DNA of 64,000 bases from Tigriopus japonicus (taxonomy: Eukaryota; Arthropoda; Copepoda; Harpacticoida; Harpacticidae): NCBI GenBank assembly GCA_010645155.1, contig CM021323.1, positions 4,120,781 to 4,184,780 of the forward strand, in the 5' to 3' direction. Under the pieces are notes generated by a model that was not told the origin of the DNA, did no database searches, and saw only the letters and a list, made by a program, of their open reading frames with translations. Of this stretch, positions 1 to 12,363 are shown piece after piece. Each line of letters starts with the position of its first letter. Positions within the stretch are counted from its first letter, which is position 1. Position numbers and translations under genes: made by a program.

Positions 1-720
1 AATTCAAGGAACAAATTTTGAGCATTCTGTTCTTCAGTTGGGATTGGAGGAATTGTTCTTGAGGTACCTAAAATTTGATTGATATTAGTTAGTTGGTTTT
101 TTTGGGTGGGGGAGGGGGGTTACTACTGATAAAAGAAATGCGATTCCCTGTAAAAATAAAACACTAATAAAATAGTGTTTTTACGAAATGTGGTCTACCT
201 ACGAGTTACTGTCAGCAGATCTGTACAAGTCTTGTGTAATGGGTTGATCGGGAATAGTATTCAAAAAATTATCTAACCCTGCTTTTAAAGGTGTTAGAGG
301 ATCAGCTCCTACGTATTCCCGACGAAGACTAATGAGCAAAAGATTGAACAATGAAGGAGCTTGATGAAGAAGAGAGAAGGACTTCATTGTTCAATCTAGC
401 CTGAATTCCTTGGGATTGGGAGGTGCTCTATGAGAACAAGTAAAACCTCTACGGTCGCTACAGGTGACCTCAAATTCTGGATTTGGACAGAGCCCATGAA
501 TCCTCTTGGAGACATAGAATATCAGTTATCTTTCATACCTTCTCTGAGTACTGTACAACCCTTACTTTTGGGGTCTCTCCCAAAACGAGCAATTTCTCCG
601 CAACAAACGGTCGAGAATGAGATGCTATCGTAGAATTTTAGTGAAGCAATGAGGCACCAGAGGCCATGACCGAGCTGCGGGGGAAACAATCAGGCCTAGC
701 TGATGTTTGCTGAGCTTCCC
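1..720. other. Intergenic, no gene recognised
   Basis: AT-rich sequence with a G-rich tract near 105-118. The short open frames here have no recognisable motif and overlap on both strands, so I treat them as chance. Confidence 0.5.
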
Positions 721-1590
721 TTATACGAGAGCTCCTGTGATGTTCCTAGTGCAACATCCTTGGACCTGCTCGACCTTTTGCAAACCTGCCGAACTCATTG
801 GAGTCCAAATGGGTGAGGCAAATTCAAGATGAGGCCGAACAATCGACTTGATGAGAGTAAGCATCGCAACACTATTTGTGGACTTGAAAGTGCGATAGAT
901 CCAATCACACGTTTGAAATGCTATCCCCACTTTCAATGGGATATGCTCATCGAATTTTCCATTATCTTAGATGACAACTCCTAAATCCCTCATGAACAAT
1001 ACCTGCTCAATATCACAACCTCCATTGTCTTTGAGTTGAACATCTAATGTTGGTGCCCCATACGTCAATGTGTGGAATTTCATCCCGTTTACAGCCATCG
1101 TACTCTTTGCAACTGAATAGTAGACTTTCTCAAAGTCAAAAACTACACTTTTTGAGTCCTGACCACTCCTTGGACAAACTAATTTTGTGTCATCAGCATG
1201 TGACAAAATTCTGGATTTTGTACTAAACTTCTGGAAAGGAGCAGAAAAGAGAATAAACAGGAGCAGACCAAGAAATGAACCATGTGGAACACCTGACTTG
1301 ACATCATACATGCCACTAAATGATCCTTCAACCTTAACCATTTGCTTCCTATCACTCATGAAACTATCAATCCAACTCAGGACCTTACCCTGGATCCAAA
1401 TTGTTTGAAACCAATCAACCGGTTGATTGAGCAAAAAGCCATGATCTAGCTTAATAAAAGCCTTGCCAAAGTCAATGTCAACCTCAAAAGGTCCTACTGG
1501 ATGTTTTACTTCTCTCTTTGTGTTTTTAAAAGAGAAAAACGCCTTTTGATTAGCCTTAATCTCCTGGGTTACTCTCCTTTCCATATCCAT
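721..1590 (-). mobile_element. Decayed non-LTR (LINE-like) reverse transcriptase fragment
   Basis: Read on the minus strand, this is the central and C-terminal part of a LINE-type reverse transcriptase. Visible hallmarks in order are an FDFGKAF-like block A, an SGVPHGSFLGLLLF motif (consensus SGVPQGSVLGPLLF), the catalytic box HADD at about 1189-1200 (normally YADD), a DLGV motif, and a thumb-like stretch ending VRPHLEFASPIW. An in-frame TAA at 967-969 interrupts the frame between DLGVVI and the thumb part, and the frame on both sides of the stop is the same. There is no endonuclease domain or 5' part. The stop and the altered catalytic box mark it as a dead 5'-truncated copy. The Jockey/CR1/RTE clade cannot be decided by eye. 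Confidence 0.8.
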
Positions 1591-1675
1591 AGACCTCGCA
1601 ATTGCTGGCCTCTAAAGCAAATTGGATGTGGTTCAAGCAAAGATTAGGGCCTCCATTGATTCCGATCAGGTAACA

Positions 1676-2150
1676 AGCCCAAGAAGCACTGGAATCATGG
1701 AGTGGGAGGCCAGCAATGAGAATAATGATTTTGAGAAAGAACAATTCAATTACGTTCTTCTGCAAATGAGACCTTGCATATGCTGACAAAAATACGTATT
1801 TCAATTTTCAGCTCAATCGAATGTCGGAGACAAAAGTTATGCTCACTCAAATTTCAGTGCAAATCCTACCAAGAATGAATGAATTAGCCCTTTTGTGGTA
1901 ATCGTTTTACCACAAAAGGGCGAGTTCATTCATTCTATGCTCTCATCAGTACATAAGTTTGAGAAGGCTTAACTTTTCACTCCGGCATTCGATTGGGCTG
2001 AAATTTGAAAAACGTGTTCTTCTCAATGTAAGCCAGGTCTCACTTGCAGAAGAACGCAAATGGTTTGTTTCTACTGGAAATCATTATTCTCATTTCTAGC
2101 CTCCCACTCCATGATTTCCGTGCTTCTTGGATAAAGTTAGCAGATCCTAT
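1676..2150. repeat. Foldback (palindromic) element
   Basis: Two arms of about 220-245 bp are imperfect reverse complements. The centre is a perfect 15-bp hairpin, gcccttttgtggtaa at 1887-1901 paired with its complement at 1907-1921. Further out, both arms contain the CATTCGATTG-GCTGAAA block, the block CTTGCAGAAGAACG (or CATTTGCAGAAGAACG) and the block CCTCCCACTCCATGATT. Similarity fades near 1676 and 2150. No open frame of its own is seen. It looks like a MITE-like foldback transposon lying beside the reverse transcriptase relic. Confidence 0.75.
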
Positions 2151-2165
2151 CACAAATCCAATGCA

Positions 2166-3127
2166 ATCGGTTTGGCACAGATTGTCAATTTGAATAATCT
2201 ACATATGAGAAGCAAAAAAGAAATGAGGACTGATGTAGAGAAGACAAGTTTTCAAGTGTGAGTTTTGGATCTATTTCCACACTAGTCGATTTAGGTGATT
2301 TCCATCAGCATTAAAAAAAGAAATTTTAGGTCAGAATATCAAGTTCAATTTAATCAATTATTCTTCAGCCCAAACGACTGATATTTTTTGCAACTTAGAT
2401 CAAATCTATCATGGATGGAACATGATATTGAAATTGCTACAGGGGTTACGATTCCCTGTAAACAAATAATTTATAAAAATAATCTATACGATTTTGATTT
2501 TGACATCTTGAAATGACAAAAATAGTCAAGTAGATGTTGCCTGTATGTAATGTTGAAAGACTTATCAAAGTTGAACAACTATCCGTTCCTCACTCTGGAG
2601 ACGAGAGGAGGATAATTTATCAGTCCATTTGCTTCTTTTCATATCTTGAACCAGAACACAACAAAAAGACTAGTAAAGAATAAAGATAAACAACTTGTAC
2701 TAAAATATCAGCTTTATCAAACGGATAATTTTCCGTCAAGTTATCAACCAATTGGGTAAACCTCCCCCTCCTTATGAAGGTTAAAATGTTTGGTTTTCAT
2801 CTAGAAATGATGAAAAATGCTAAAAGATATTTATTTTTATGAGATGATCTCTACCAAATGAAAATTGAAATGTAGGTTGCGTGGTTTTAGCCGAACTCCT
2901 AAAAATCACGCACGCTAGGATTGAAACCATATATTGATGGTTCTGACATCGTAAAAATAATGACTGTTGTTTCGTCGTAACAAAAGCACTTGTTTTTTTT
3001 AAACGAGTTTTGTTCATGTAAAACCCCACTAGCTTGAAGGTTTCATGAGCTTAACCTAAATTAAATTCACGCAACCTTTTTATTTTCCTTTATCTACAAC
3101 AAAACCACCCAGACATGTGTCCTCACC
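2166..3127. other. Intergenic, upstream of zinc-finger gene
   Basis: AT-rich sequence with no open frame of note. The last part presumably holds the promoter and 5' UTR of the zinc-finger gene starting at 3128, but no clear TATA box was identified. Confidence 0.5.
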
Positions 3128-4945
3128 ATGTCCACAGATACTGATACCCATGAACCCGCTCCCATGTCCATACCCCGGATCCAATTCGACCTACCCATAG
3201 CATCTCTGAAGTTTTGTCCCAAATGCGGAATCTCGACCTCCGAGGATCAACATTCTCTTTTGGCCCATTTTTCGGATTGCTTTCAATCTCCCGAAAAGTT
3301 CCAGTTCTCCCAAATTGGATCGCCTTGGTCAGATCACCCTACCACCTCTGTGTCCAGATTAGGTCTCGTGAAAAAGGCCAAGGTCAAAGTGAAACGGGTT
3401 CCGGTGGAAAAACGGGTCAAACGAGCCAAACACGAATGTCCCGTGTGTTTGAAGAAGTTCCGATCCGCTCAATATTTACCCGATCATATGAACACGCATA
3501 CGGGTAAGCAAAATAAAAGGACGCGGATTTCTGCTGGATTTTGCCCATGCTGAATGAGGACGCATAACCACGTATATCGATGAATTGAAGAACAATACCT
3601 TTTATATAAATTTATGAACGTGGTATTGTTAAAACTTGGCTGAAAAGCGAAATATTTAGTTACATGGGAGCTTTGGGAATGTTCAACATGCATCTCCTAC
3701 TTTGTGCTTAAGGAGATTCTTTTGGATTGGTCCAAGGAAAACCATAGAAAATGAGTTTTGGCACTTGCAAGAGGTTTAAATACATGGAAAAACAATTTTG
3801 GTTTCATTTTTTTGCTCTAGTCTCTCTTATACCAATAATATCCGCAATATTAAGTGTAAAATGGCATTTTACAATATTGACGCAAGGTTATGATGGATGT
3901 AGAAATAGATGAATATGCGGAGTAAAAACGAATGCCACAAATCACCCCTACATTAGATTCATCTTAAATCTTGTCCCGAAGAAGATATTCAATGAGACAT
4001 TCATTAGAAATGTCCCCATCCCTTAATCCCTCTGATTTCCCAGAACTTCCAAGAATTCTTGTAAATTTTTCAGATCAAGCTTTTGCACATGTATAAAGCC
4101 GTCAAATCATTTCAGGTGATCGGCCCTATGAATGTGACCAATGTGACAAAACCTTCCGCAATCGGACAGTTCTCCGGCAGCATTTGAGTACCCATTCCAT
4201 GGGCAAAACCTACGAATGTGACAAGTGCGACAAAGTCTTCAAACGTCTCGAGAGTCTGCGATATCACGAGTCTTCACATTCCACCGAACGACCTTGTATC
4301 TGTGCCACATGCGGAAAAACTTTCCGTAATGACAAAGATCTCCGGATTCATGAGCGTACAGTACACTCGGATCAAGTTCTAACCAAGAAAGACACGCCCG
4401 ACAAGCCCAAAACGTGCGAATTATGTGCGGAAGCGTTCAAAAACTACAATGCCTACCATTATCATAAGAAGACCAAGCACTGTTTGGGCCATGCTTGCGT
4501 CAAATGTGATTTTGTGGCACCCACGCAAGGTCAACTGGAAATGCATGAACGCAAACACACGGGCGAAAAGCCATTCCCATGTCGATTCTGTGATAAGAAG
4601 TTTACTCGAGCTAGTCTTCGAAAAGTCCACGAGGCCCGTCATACGGGCAATTCATTGTTCTCCTGCATGATATGCGGCAAAGGCTTCCCACAGAAGAGTG
4701 AATTGAAGGCCCATGAGCGGACTCATGAAGCACGGGAAGGGATTTCGGAAACATTTGAGTGCTCTCAATGTGGTGATTGTATGAAAACAAAAACCGAATA
4801 TGGAGTTCATTTGCGGCTTCATCATGGCGATATTTCGGATTTGAGTTCAGTTCCGGAACACGAGGACATTTTCCATAACATGCATCCAAGTGACGTCTTG
4901 GAAAGCGATTATCACCCAAGTATGGAGATACTCAAAACGGATTAA
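3128..4945 (+). CDS. C2H2 zinc-finger protein, nine fingers, 2 exons
   Basis: Exons 3128-3503 and 4116-4945 join in phase (GG|GT donor GTAAGC, acceptor TTTCAG) to give 401 residues. The start has a good context (CACCATGTCC). The N-terminus carries a C2HC-like knuckle (C30, C33, H47, C51), then a basic Lys/Arg linker near 80-102. Nine tandem C2H2 fingers follow, the first with C104, C107, H120, H124; the last is near the C-terminus. The splice lies in the linker THTG|DRPYEC between fingers 1 and 2. Several linkers are TGEKP-like. Such arrays usually bind DNA in the nucleus as transcription factors; the target is unknown. No KRAB, BTB or ZAD domain is seen. The acidic C-terminal tail after the last finger is about 40 residues. 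Confidence 0.9.
3504..4115 (+). other. Intron of the zinc-finger gene
   Basis: A 612-bp AT-rich intron. Retention would add a short tail after the first finger and stop at about 3551. Nothing else was recognised in it. Confidence 0.7.
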
Positions 4946-7900
4946 CTGAATCTCCTTCAGAGGCAATTGTTCATCTGCCATCCTCAGTTACAATGAAGGA
5001 TATCTGATATCAAGGAAGAAGCTGACTAGGATCAAATTTCTTTTTTAGAAATCATCTGTCGTCACTTTAATCTGTGAGGGATAAGGTATTCCTTCCATCA
5101 ACGGTTGGATTTCAAGACATCTGTGATCTCCGCTTGATCGAGCAACGCCCGGGAAGCTCCCAACCAACACCATATGGCTCTACCCCCTACACACACCATC
5201 CATCACTCACTCACTCTCTCACACACCATTGATGTCCTTCCTAGATGTTGCCTGAAGTTGCCCAGCCCTTGAATGGATAGACGTTAAGGTATATCCTGGC
5301 TGCCTGGTTAATCAATTCTACTCCAAGATTAGATATCCAAACCCAACCCGCCAAACTACTCAGGTCTAGCTCATTCCAAATGCATATCAATATACACTGG
5401 ATGTTTATAGTATCCAATTGGTACCATTTCCAATCGTTCCCAAGAAAACCCGCGCGCACGTTGGTCGTTAGTCAGTTGATTTTTGGTACCAATTGAGCTC
5501 AGGTAGGAAGCACCGATCTTTCACAGCATGTCTCCATTGAATCCCAGTCCTCCATCCATCCATTCACCAATCTCTACATAGGCTAGGCCAGCTAGTTCAG
5601 TGTTACCCGTGCATTGCATGTGAGAGAATCTAAAGCGGAGGAGACGTTTTCAGTTGTTCTACGGTGCTTCACGTGTGCGAACGCGGCCTCTACGGATATT
5701 ATAACAGTTATAATTCCAGTGTTCTCTTTCCAACGAAAAAAATAGTGAGAATTGATAATAGTGCGTGATAGTTTTCCAATATGTGATTTGAAAGGTAAGA
5801 AGGGTTAAGATCTATTGCGTAATGAGACCATTTCTGGCCCTAAATTCTTTTTGGTTGGTGACTGGATTACGTCTCAGGTTAATCACTGAGTGAATTGCCT
5901 CTGGGGCGGATTTGGGCTTGATTCATGGCAACTTTGGTTATGCAACATTTCAGCCGAAAGTCATCTGGATACAATGTACAAAGAACAATCTCGTTTCGAA
6001 TACTTAGTTCATGTTTATGTATTTTTAGTTTACGTACGACTACATTTGTTCATTAAGTCTCAAGTTCAACTTGATGATGGTTATCTTAGTTGGACGGTCC
6101 TTGTTTTCTTTTGCATTAGATAAGTAGGTAAGGAAAAGATTTTGGCCCGCGGGTCTCAATTATTATGGTCAGGTTGACCTTGTAACCGATTTGACCACTG
6201 AAGTTTCTTCAAATTTTGCCTTTAGCCAGGAGAAATTCAACTCTCGGCGATTCGATGCTTGTCATAGTATTTATACATGAATAAACTCACAAATTAAAAG
6301 GTTTCCACTTTTGGCATGATCAATGGGCGTGGACATTCTTTTAAAAGTTCTTTGAACTTGAGCCTAGCACACTTCTCATTGTTCCAATTTCCACATTTTT
6401 ACTGTGCACATTGTAAATTTGGTTGGATTCACAATATGATTCTTCTCTGAAGGTTAAGCCAACATGTTGAAAACTATTTCGAGGATAAAACCAAATCCAT
6501 AATTGGGGTCCTTGTGCAAAAAATAGCTTCTTTAATTCGCTTTAAGAGTTAATCCTTCGTTATGGAGTCATTAGCCTTTTGATGGTTGAAAATTTAGAAA
6601 TGAAAATTGACTGCCAATCATTCCCTCGATTTCGTTAACCATGATGCGTAGCGAATGAATCTCCTCATCATTAGTAATCGAGGTGAAATCAAGCTGACAT
6701 CACCGTCAAATCTCAATCACGAATTTGTCTAGTATTCTTTTTCAATCGTTGTGTGTATCCTTTTATCCTCCATGACATTTACTGTTGAAAAGGTAACGAT
6801 AGAGTAGTGTAGTATAAATGGAAATTCTAAGACACACTTCAACCGTGACATGGTTGAACTTCAAATTCTGTGGACGTTGACTTTTCAAACCGAAATTTAT
6901 TGTTTTCAAATGCGAATGTGCCAGATTTCCTTTTTGGTACTTTCATACTTAAGTAGAGAGATATTTAAAAGACCAATCACATTTTGGATGAACCCAGAGG
7001 CTCTTCATATATATGAGTGCTAAGTAACCGGAAATCCTACTCGAGTAGGTCTTTTTTAGACTACCTTATGCCTAATTCATGACCTTATCATAATCCGCAG
7101 ACCTTTTGCGTCTAGGGAGACGAATTCCATGGGATGACAAATGTGGACGGAAAATGTCAACTCATCTCGAATATTTTCCACCTGAGTCTGCATTATTTTG
7201 AGAATTTTTTGCTCTTAGCCCGTAATTTTATCACGGAAGTAGCACTCTCTTCAATGAACGTATGAACGTGTACTGTACATACAACGATGTCATTGTTCTT
7301 GAGCAAGATTGGAAGGCGATTAAATTGCGTAGTTCTTTCAAAACACCATTATGTTTTAGACACACAAGCCAGCCTCATAATTAATTTTCAAGGTCTTACT
7401 CACTTTGCCTTGCGTGCGTCAAAAATGGGTCAGATTCTTTAAGGTCAAACCTTCGTAATTTGGTTCCTTTGGCCTTGTCGTACCTAATTGCAGGGTTTAA
7501 CCTGAAATTGGGGTCCAATTTGGCGTGTTTGTTAGTGAATCAAGACTGCCACAAGAATGAAGTGGCAGTCTTGAACATCCTGAAATGACAGGCCCAAGGA
7601 AATTTCTCACGACCAAGAAACAATCAAACTCATTTCATTCCAGTCACGCTGTCAGCGCCATTTTGATGGCAATGTCAACTGCTGGCCAAAATATGAAATA
7701 AAAAACCAACGCCTTTTTAAGGACGTGACACCAATTAACACTCACATCCAGTCACTCAAATCTCGAGAAATTTCACATGTGCCTTAATTGTCCTTGTGGA
7801 AATGTCGCCTTCCGGATGGGAAATCAAGGGCAATAATTAAACGGAAAAAGCGTCGCCATTTTAGATTGGTGCCAAATTGATTTTTCTTTGTCACCTGAGG

Positions 7901-8298
7901 CCCTTGTTTGTTTGTTTGATTGGGTGTTGCTCAATCCATTCTGTCACTGTGACAATCCAGATGGAACCAGGGTGTTGAAATGGTGATTTGCTTCATCAAC
8001 CATACTATGGCTTTTTTGGCACAATGCAGTTTGAAACCAGAATTTAATCAAGTCAGTTTGCACAAGGTTGCATACATGTTTTATGTATGTACATCTAAAT
8101 CATACTTAAAATAAGGAAATGTGACTGAGATATCTGATAAAGACCGTCTTGTAGTGTCTCTACATTCATCCCTAAGTTATGGATAAAAAGATAAAAAACC
8201 AGAAAGTGGATAAAGTTGCAGAATAAGACGTCTCAAACTAAAAGGCAATATTTTGACTCTGATTTTGTTACCAAATTTTCACTTTCACACATGATCAT
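4946..8298. other. Intergenic, no gene recognised
   Basis: Holds a CA/CT/CATC-rich simple repeat near 5190-5230, a GC-richer stretch near 5630-5700 followed by a donor-like AAAG|GTAAGAAG near 5793 that could end a non-coding first exon, and a perfect 13-bp hairpin at 7540-7574. No coding region could be supported. Confidence 0.4.
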
Positions 8299-11200
8299 AT
8301 GGATATGAAATGGTCTACCTACCAAGGAATTCAAGTCGATCAAAAAAGGAGTTCAAATGCTCTTAAAAATCGTTCAGCACCTGATATTCCTTGCGATCCT
8401 TCGATGGTAGAAAGGCGACAACAGATGAATAGGACATGGCTACTTTTGTCGTTCGTTTCACCTTGGTTTCTGAGTGATCTCGTCGCCCTTCAAGTGTGAC
8501 CTTCTCTATCCATGTTGACCCAAAACTTTCATGTTTCGGACGGTTTGATTGAACTGACGTTGGACATTAATTGCTGGCCTTCTAAAATGTCCCTTGAGCA
8601 GTGCATATCTTTGAATACGACTAAATTTCTGCGGCAAGGCGTTCTCAGATTGAAAAAAATTAATGAAATCCTGTTTGTTTAAAAAAAAAGAAATGTTTTC
8701 TAAATTGACATTGCACAGAACTGCTTTTTCAATTACGTGGATGGACAAGTTTTTTAAAGGTTTCGAACAAAACTGCCGATTTCCTAACACATCACGGAGA
8801 AATGTGGACAACTTTTTTGACAAAAGCAATGATTTGCCTCTCAATTTTCTCTATCCTATTTTTCAAGTTTTTCAATGTTATTGCAATGTCTGCAGGAGAT
8901 CGTCAAAACCTAATCAAGACCATAAAAGGTGCGCTAATTAAAGCAATCAATGTCCCTTTTTCATTGGCTAATCGCTTGAACCAGTCCGTAGTAACCTATT
9001 GGCCCTTAAATTGCAAAAAATCTCCATCACCTCGTTAAGGTTGTTTCAAAAGCATGTTTCTTACTTTAATTAAATGGAATATCGAACAACGTACACTTCC
9101 AACATTTGCGGAATACGACACATTCTTGGTCGGAACCGACAATCGACACACTTTTCTTCTCGTGCGCAACGATTTCAGCTCTTGACCTTGACTTTTCTCA
9201 AGACCTTCGGGTTGCAAACTAAAACTTGTGCCATTGAGAAGTAGCATCCTGAGTTGGCTTTGAAAGGCAAGTACGACCATACCAAAGCGAATGCAGGCCC
9301 ATAGGCCAACAACCCATAATCCAGTCCATGTGTAGGACAGATAAACCAATTTCGAAAACAGGGAGAAGCTTCGATATCAGACAATCGTTTTCTTGGGCAT
9401 AGCATGACCTTGTCGACCAACCAAGAACGACGCAAAGAACCCGATTTTCTTGAAAAATCAAGGAACTTTTGCAAGCGAAAGCGAGTCCCATTGTATATAA
9501 ACCGAGGATTTTTTGCTTAAGTGTTTCGATTTAAAGGAAATAGGAACTTTGAGACATTGGGAGATAAGAACGGAAGAGCATTTAAAGATGGAAACCAAAG
9601 AAGTTAGGGGACCGCTGAAAATTTTAAAATAGGAAATTGTCGCTTGAGCTTTTAATGGTTGAAATGTTTTAAGAATATTCTCTCAAATAGCTTTGAGGAG
9701 GAACTTGTTGCCAGTTTAGATTGGACACTTGCTTGTCTCAGATCAGGGCTCTTGTAACAAGCATAAAGTCTTTGTTTCCCTCAAAGTAAGTTCTCACATA
9801 ATTGACGATTCCCATTGTTTCCCAATTTATGAACTTCCTCGCGTTTCCAACACCAAAAGGGCAAGTAGGGTGAGTTGGCATGGAATTCATTTTCAACTAG
9901 ATTAAGCAATTTTTGATCATTTTTCAATCACGCTCCACTTATGTAACAATGTCTTACAACGACTAATAAGACATTTCCGAGTCACTTTTCCGATCTCCCG
10001 TTTGAGCCTTTTTTTTTTATCTTCGTGAATGAAGGTGTCAATCAAATTGTTGCAACTCATGATTGACCTTTTTTTACTTGACACAATTATCTCGTGACTC
10101 GTAGTTTTTGGGGGTGGTTTGAAAGCAATTTCATAGAGGTTAAGATGACGAAAGCTCTTGTTGGAAGTATAGGTCAACGCCTTGTTTAGATTCAGGTCAT
10201 GTCAACGTTTTCGGTACCAGTTAATAACTGGATGTTATGCTTTAGTGAAGATGTTTTCCATAGTGATGAGTCGAATCAAACAACTCGAGGCGTTTGTTTT
10301 CAAACTCGAGCTCTGAAATGATCCGAATCCGGTTAATTTTCCTTTGTTGCGAATTTGTAGAGTGAATATTACAAAATTGCCCTGACACTGGCTTTGCAAC
10401 TTGGTTCATCCGTTTCAAATTTACAACTACAAGTTTTGAAAGTTTGGGCATGACAACGAAGAAGTGCTTCAACTTAGGAAGTTCATTTCAAAATGCTTAA
10501 AAGCAAGGAATATTTTCGTCGAGGGCAATTGTTTTATTGTCCCTCATTAAAGCATTTTATACCATTGGGTTTTGTGGGACTCGAGAAAAAGCTCGCAGCC
10601 ATCACTAATTTTAAGTTCCAAGTAGAGATTGTAGGTTAGACAGCTCCGTTCGGGATGTCCACTGTGAATTGGTAATCGACGAGGACTTCTTCATGCAAAG
10701 CTGTGGTTGTATCATGGTCTTACGCAATCTTCTCATGGTTTAAGCACAGAAATACTACACACTCGCTTGGTTTACAGCTAATGTAGTGTCGAAGAGGAAA
10801 GTGTGGTTGTGGGCTGGAGGGAAAAAAACTCCATGTCTCTTTGTATTAAAGCCTCCATAAAGTCCACCAAGCCGCAAATGAAGCCTCTTTCCCTCCCAAA
10901 AACAAAGATTTTAACCATCAAACCTCAGGGATGGGAAGTAGAAATTGAATTGAACCACCAAGATTGTGACCAAGAGGGAAACCGTTCTTGGGGCCTGAAA
11001 ATTCCCGAGAGCTGATGGAAATCTTGGGCAATTGGCGAGAAGTGTCTGCCTGCAAGGCGTTCAATTCCTCAAGATCTCTCTCTCTCATATACGATCTGTC
11101 GCCTCAAGTAGAAATTGGACTGGACATTAGCAGGTACGAAAAATATTTACCGTTACGATCGCATAGTATTAGTACATCCACAGAGCACATTTATTTTCCC

Positions 11201-12333
11201 AGCTTGTTGCTTGCCTCGATGGATGATGGACGAACAGATAGGTGGATGTGAAAGATGATCATTACTGTCGATCATAGTTGGTTAAAGTGTGTGTTATATT
11301 ATTTTCAAATCCACTGAACATCAAATCTATGGAGTTTTAATTACGATACGGAGCGTTTGATTTGAGTTGGTTGGTTCACTGGACTCACCTAAGATTCCCG
11401 TTACCAATTGGATTGATGATCTCGTTGGTGTCAGGCATTAGATGCTTCAAGAATGCAGAGAAATCAGGTGTTACTACGAGCTTTTCATTTCTATGCATTA
11501 CTGTATCAGACAAAAAACCACGCCTGAATCTCAACGATTCAAAAAAGGATGTGCAAATCGTAATCAAGAAAACCTTTCTCATTAGTGATAATACAAAGAC
11601 ATGAGAGAAGAGGCTGAAAATCAGGAAGACTTTGTGGCAAACAGTCCACTTTAATCGTCTTTGGTCGTGGTTTCTACTGATCTTTCGTTTGTCTTTTGCT
11701 TAAGGAAATGTGTCTAATCTGCACACTGTTGTTCTTTAAGAAAGTCCTTGAGAATGCCAACATGATGACGATGATAATGTACGCCATGTTTCTACATCTA
11801 GAGAGGTCAATCTCTTGTTTTATCCGTCAGTTATGGTTGAGGTAGTTAGTGTCAGTTGTGTTGGTTTGGATGAACACATCCTTATGAATAACTCTATGGT
11901 TTCTGCCTTCTGGTTTTGGGAAACAAAAGCGAATCCTTTTTCCTTCTCCATGATTTAAAGTCAGGTTTCACTTTCTCTCTGCAACGCTCTTTGAAAACCT
12001 CTTTAGTGCATCCAAGTTCGGCCACAGGGAAAAAAGTCTGCTTGATAAGAGTGTTCTTAAAGTCGAATTAGGCCAAGAAAATACACTACCACATGATACT
12101 CTGAGGAATTTCAAACGTGACGCTTCTTTTTGAATTTCCGAGTAAGCTTCTTCGGCCCAAACTTGTGTCCTTCGGGGTTTCCTGGATTTCTCGACCGACA
12201 CAGGAAATGAGAGTCCACAAAATGTTGCCAGAATCCTGGATCGTGTCATTTTTTAGGAATTCATGGTGCACTTGAATGCATTGCAAAAGAGGCGATGATT
12301 TATTTTGAGTACTATACATCGGATGAGTATGAA
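8299..12333. other. Intergenic, small unsupported open frames
   Basis: Several open frames of 60-112 codons lie on both strands near 8506-8941, 9035-9491, 9917-10177 and 11968-12319. They overlap each other in several frames, have no recognised domain and no consistent exon structure. I see no supportable gene. Confidence 0.4.
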
Positions 12334-12339
12334 TTTATT
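12334..12339 (-). terminator. Polyadenylation signal of the lipase gene
   Basis: AATAAA on the minus strand, 25 bases past the lipase stop codon. Confidence 0.6.
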
Positions 12340-12363
12340 TGGCATATTCCTAATAATTGTCGG

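Noticed and set aside
9035..9491. Three overlapping minus-strand frames
   Set aside because: Three frames open over the same bases with no conserved motif; typical of chance openness.
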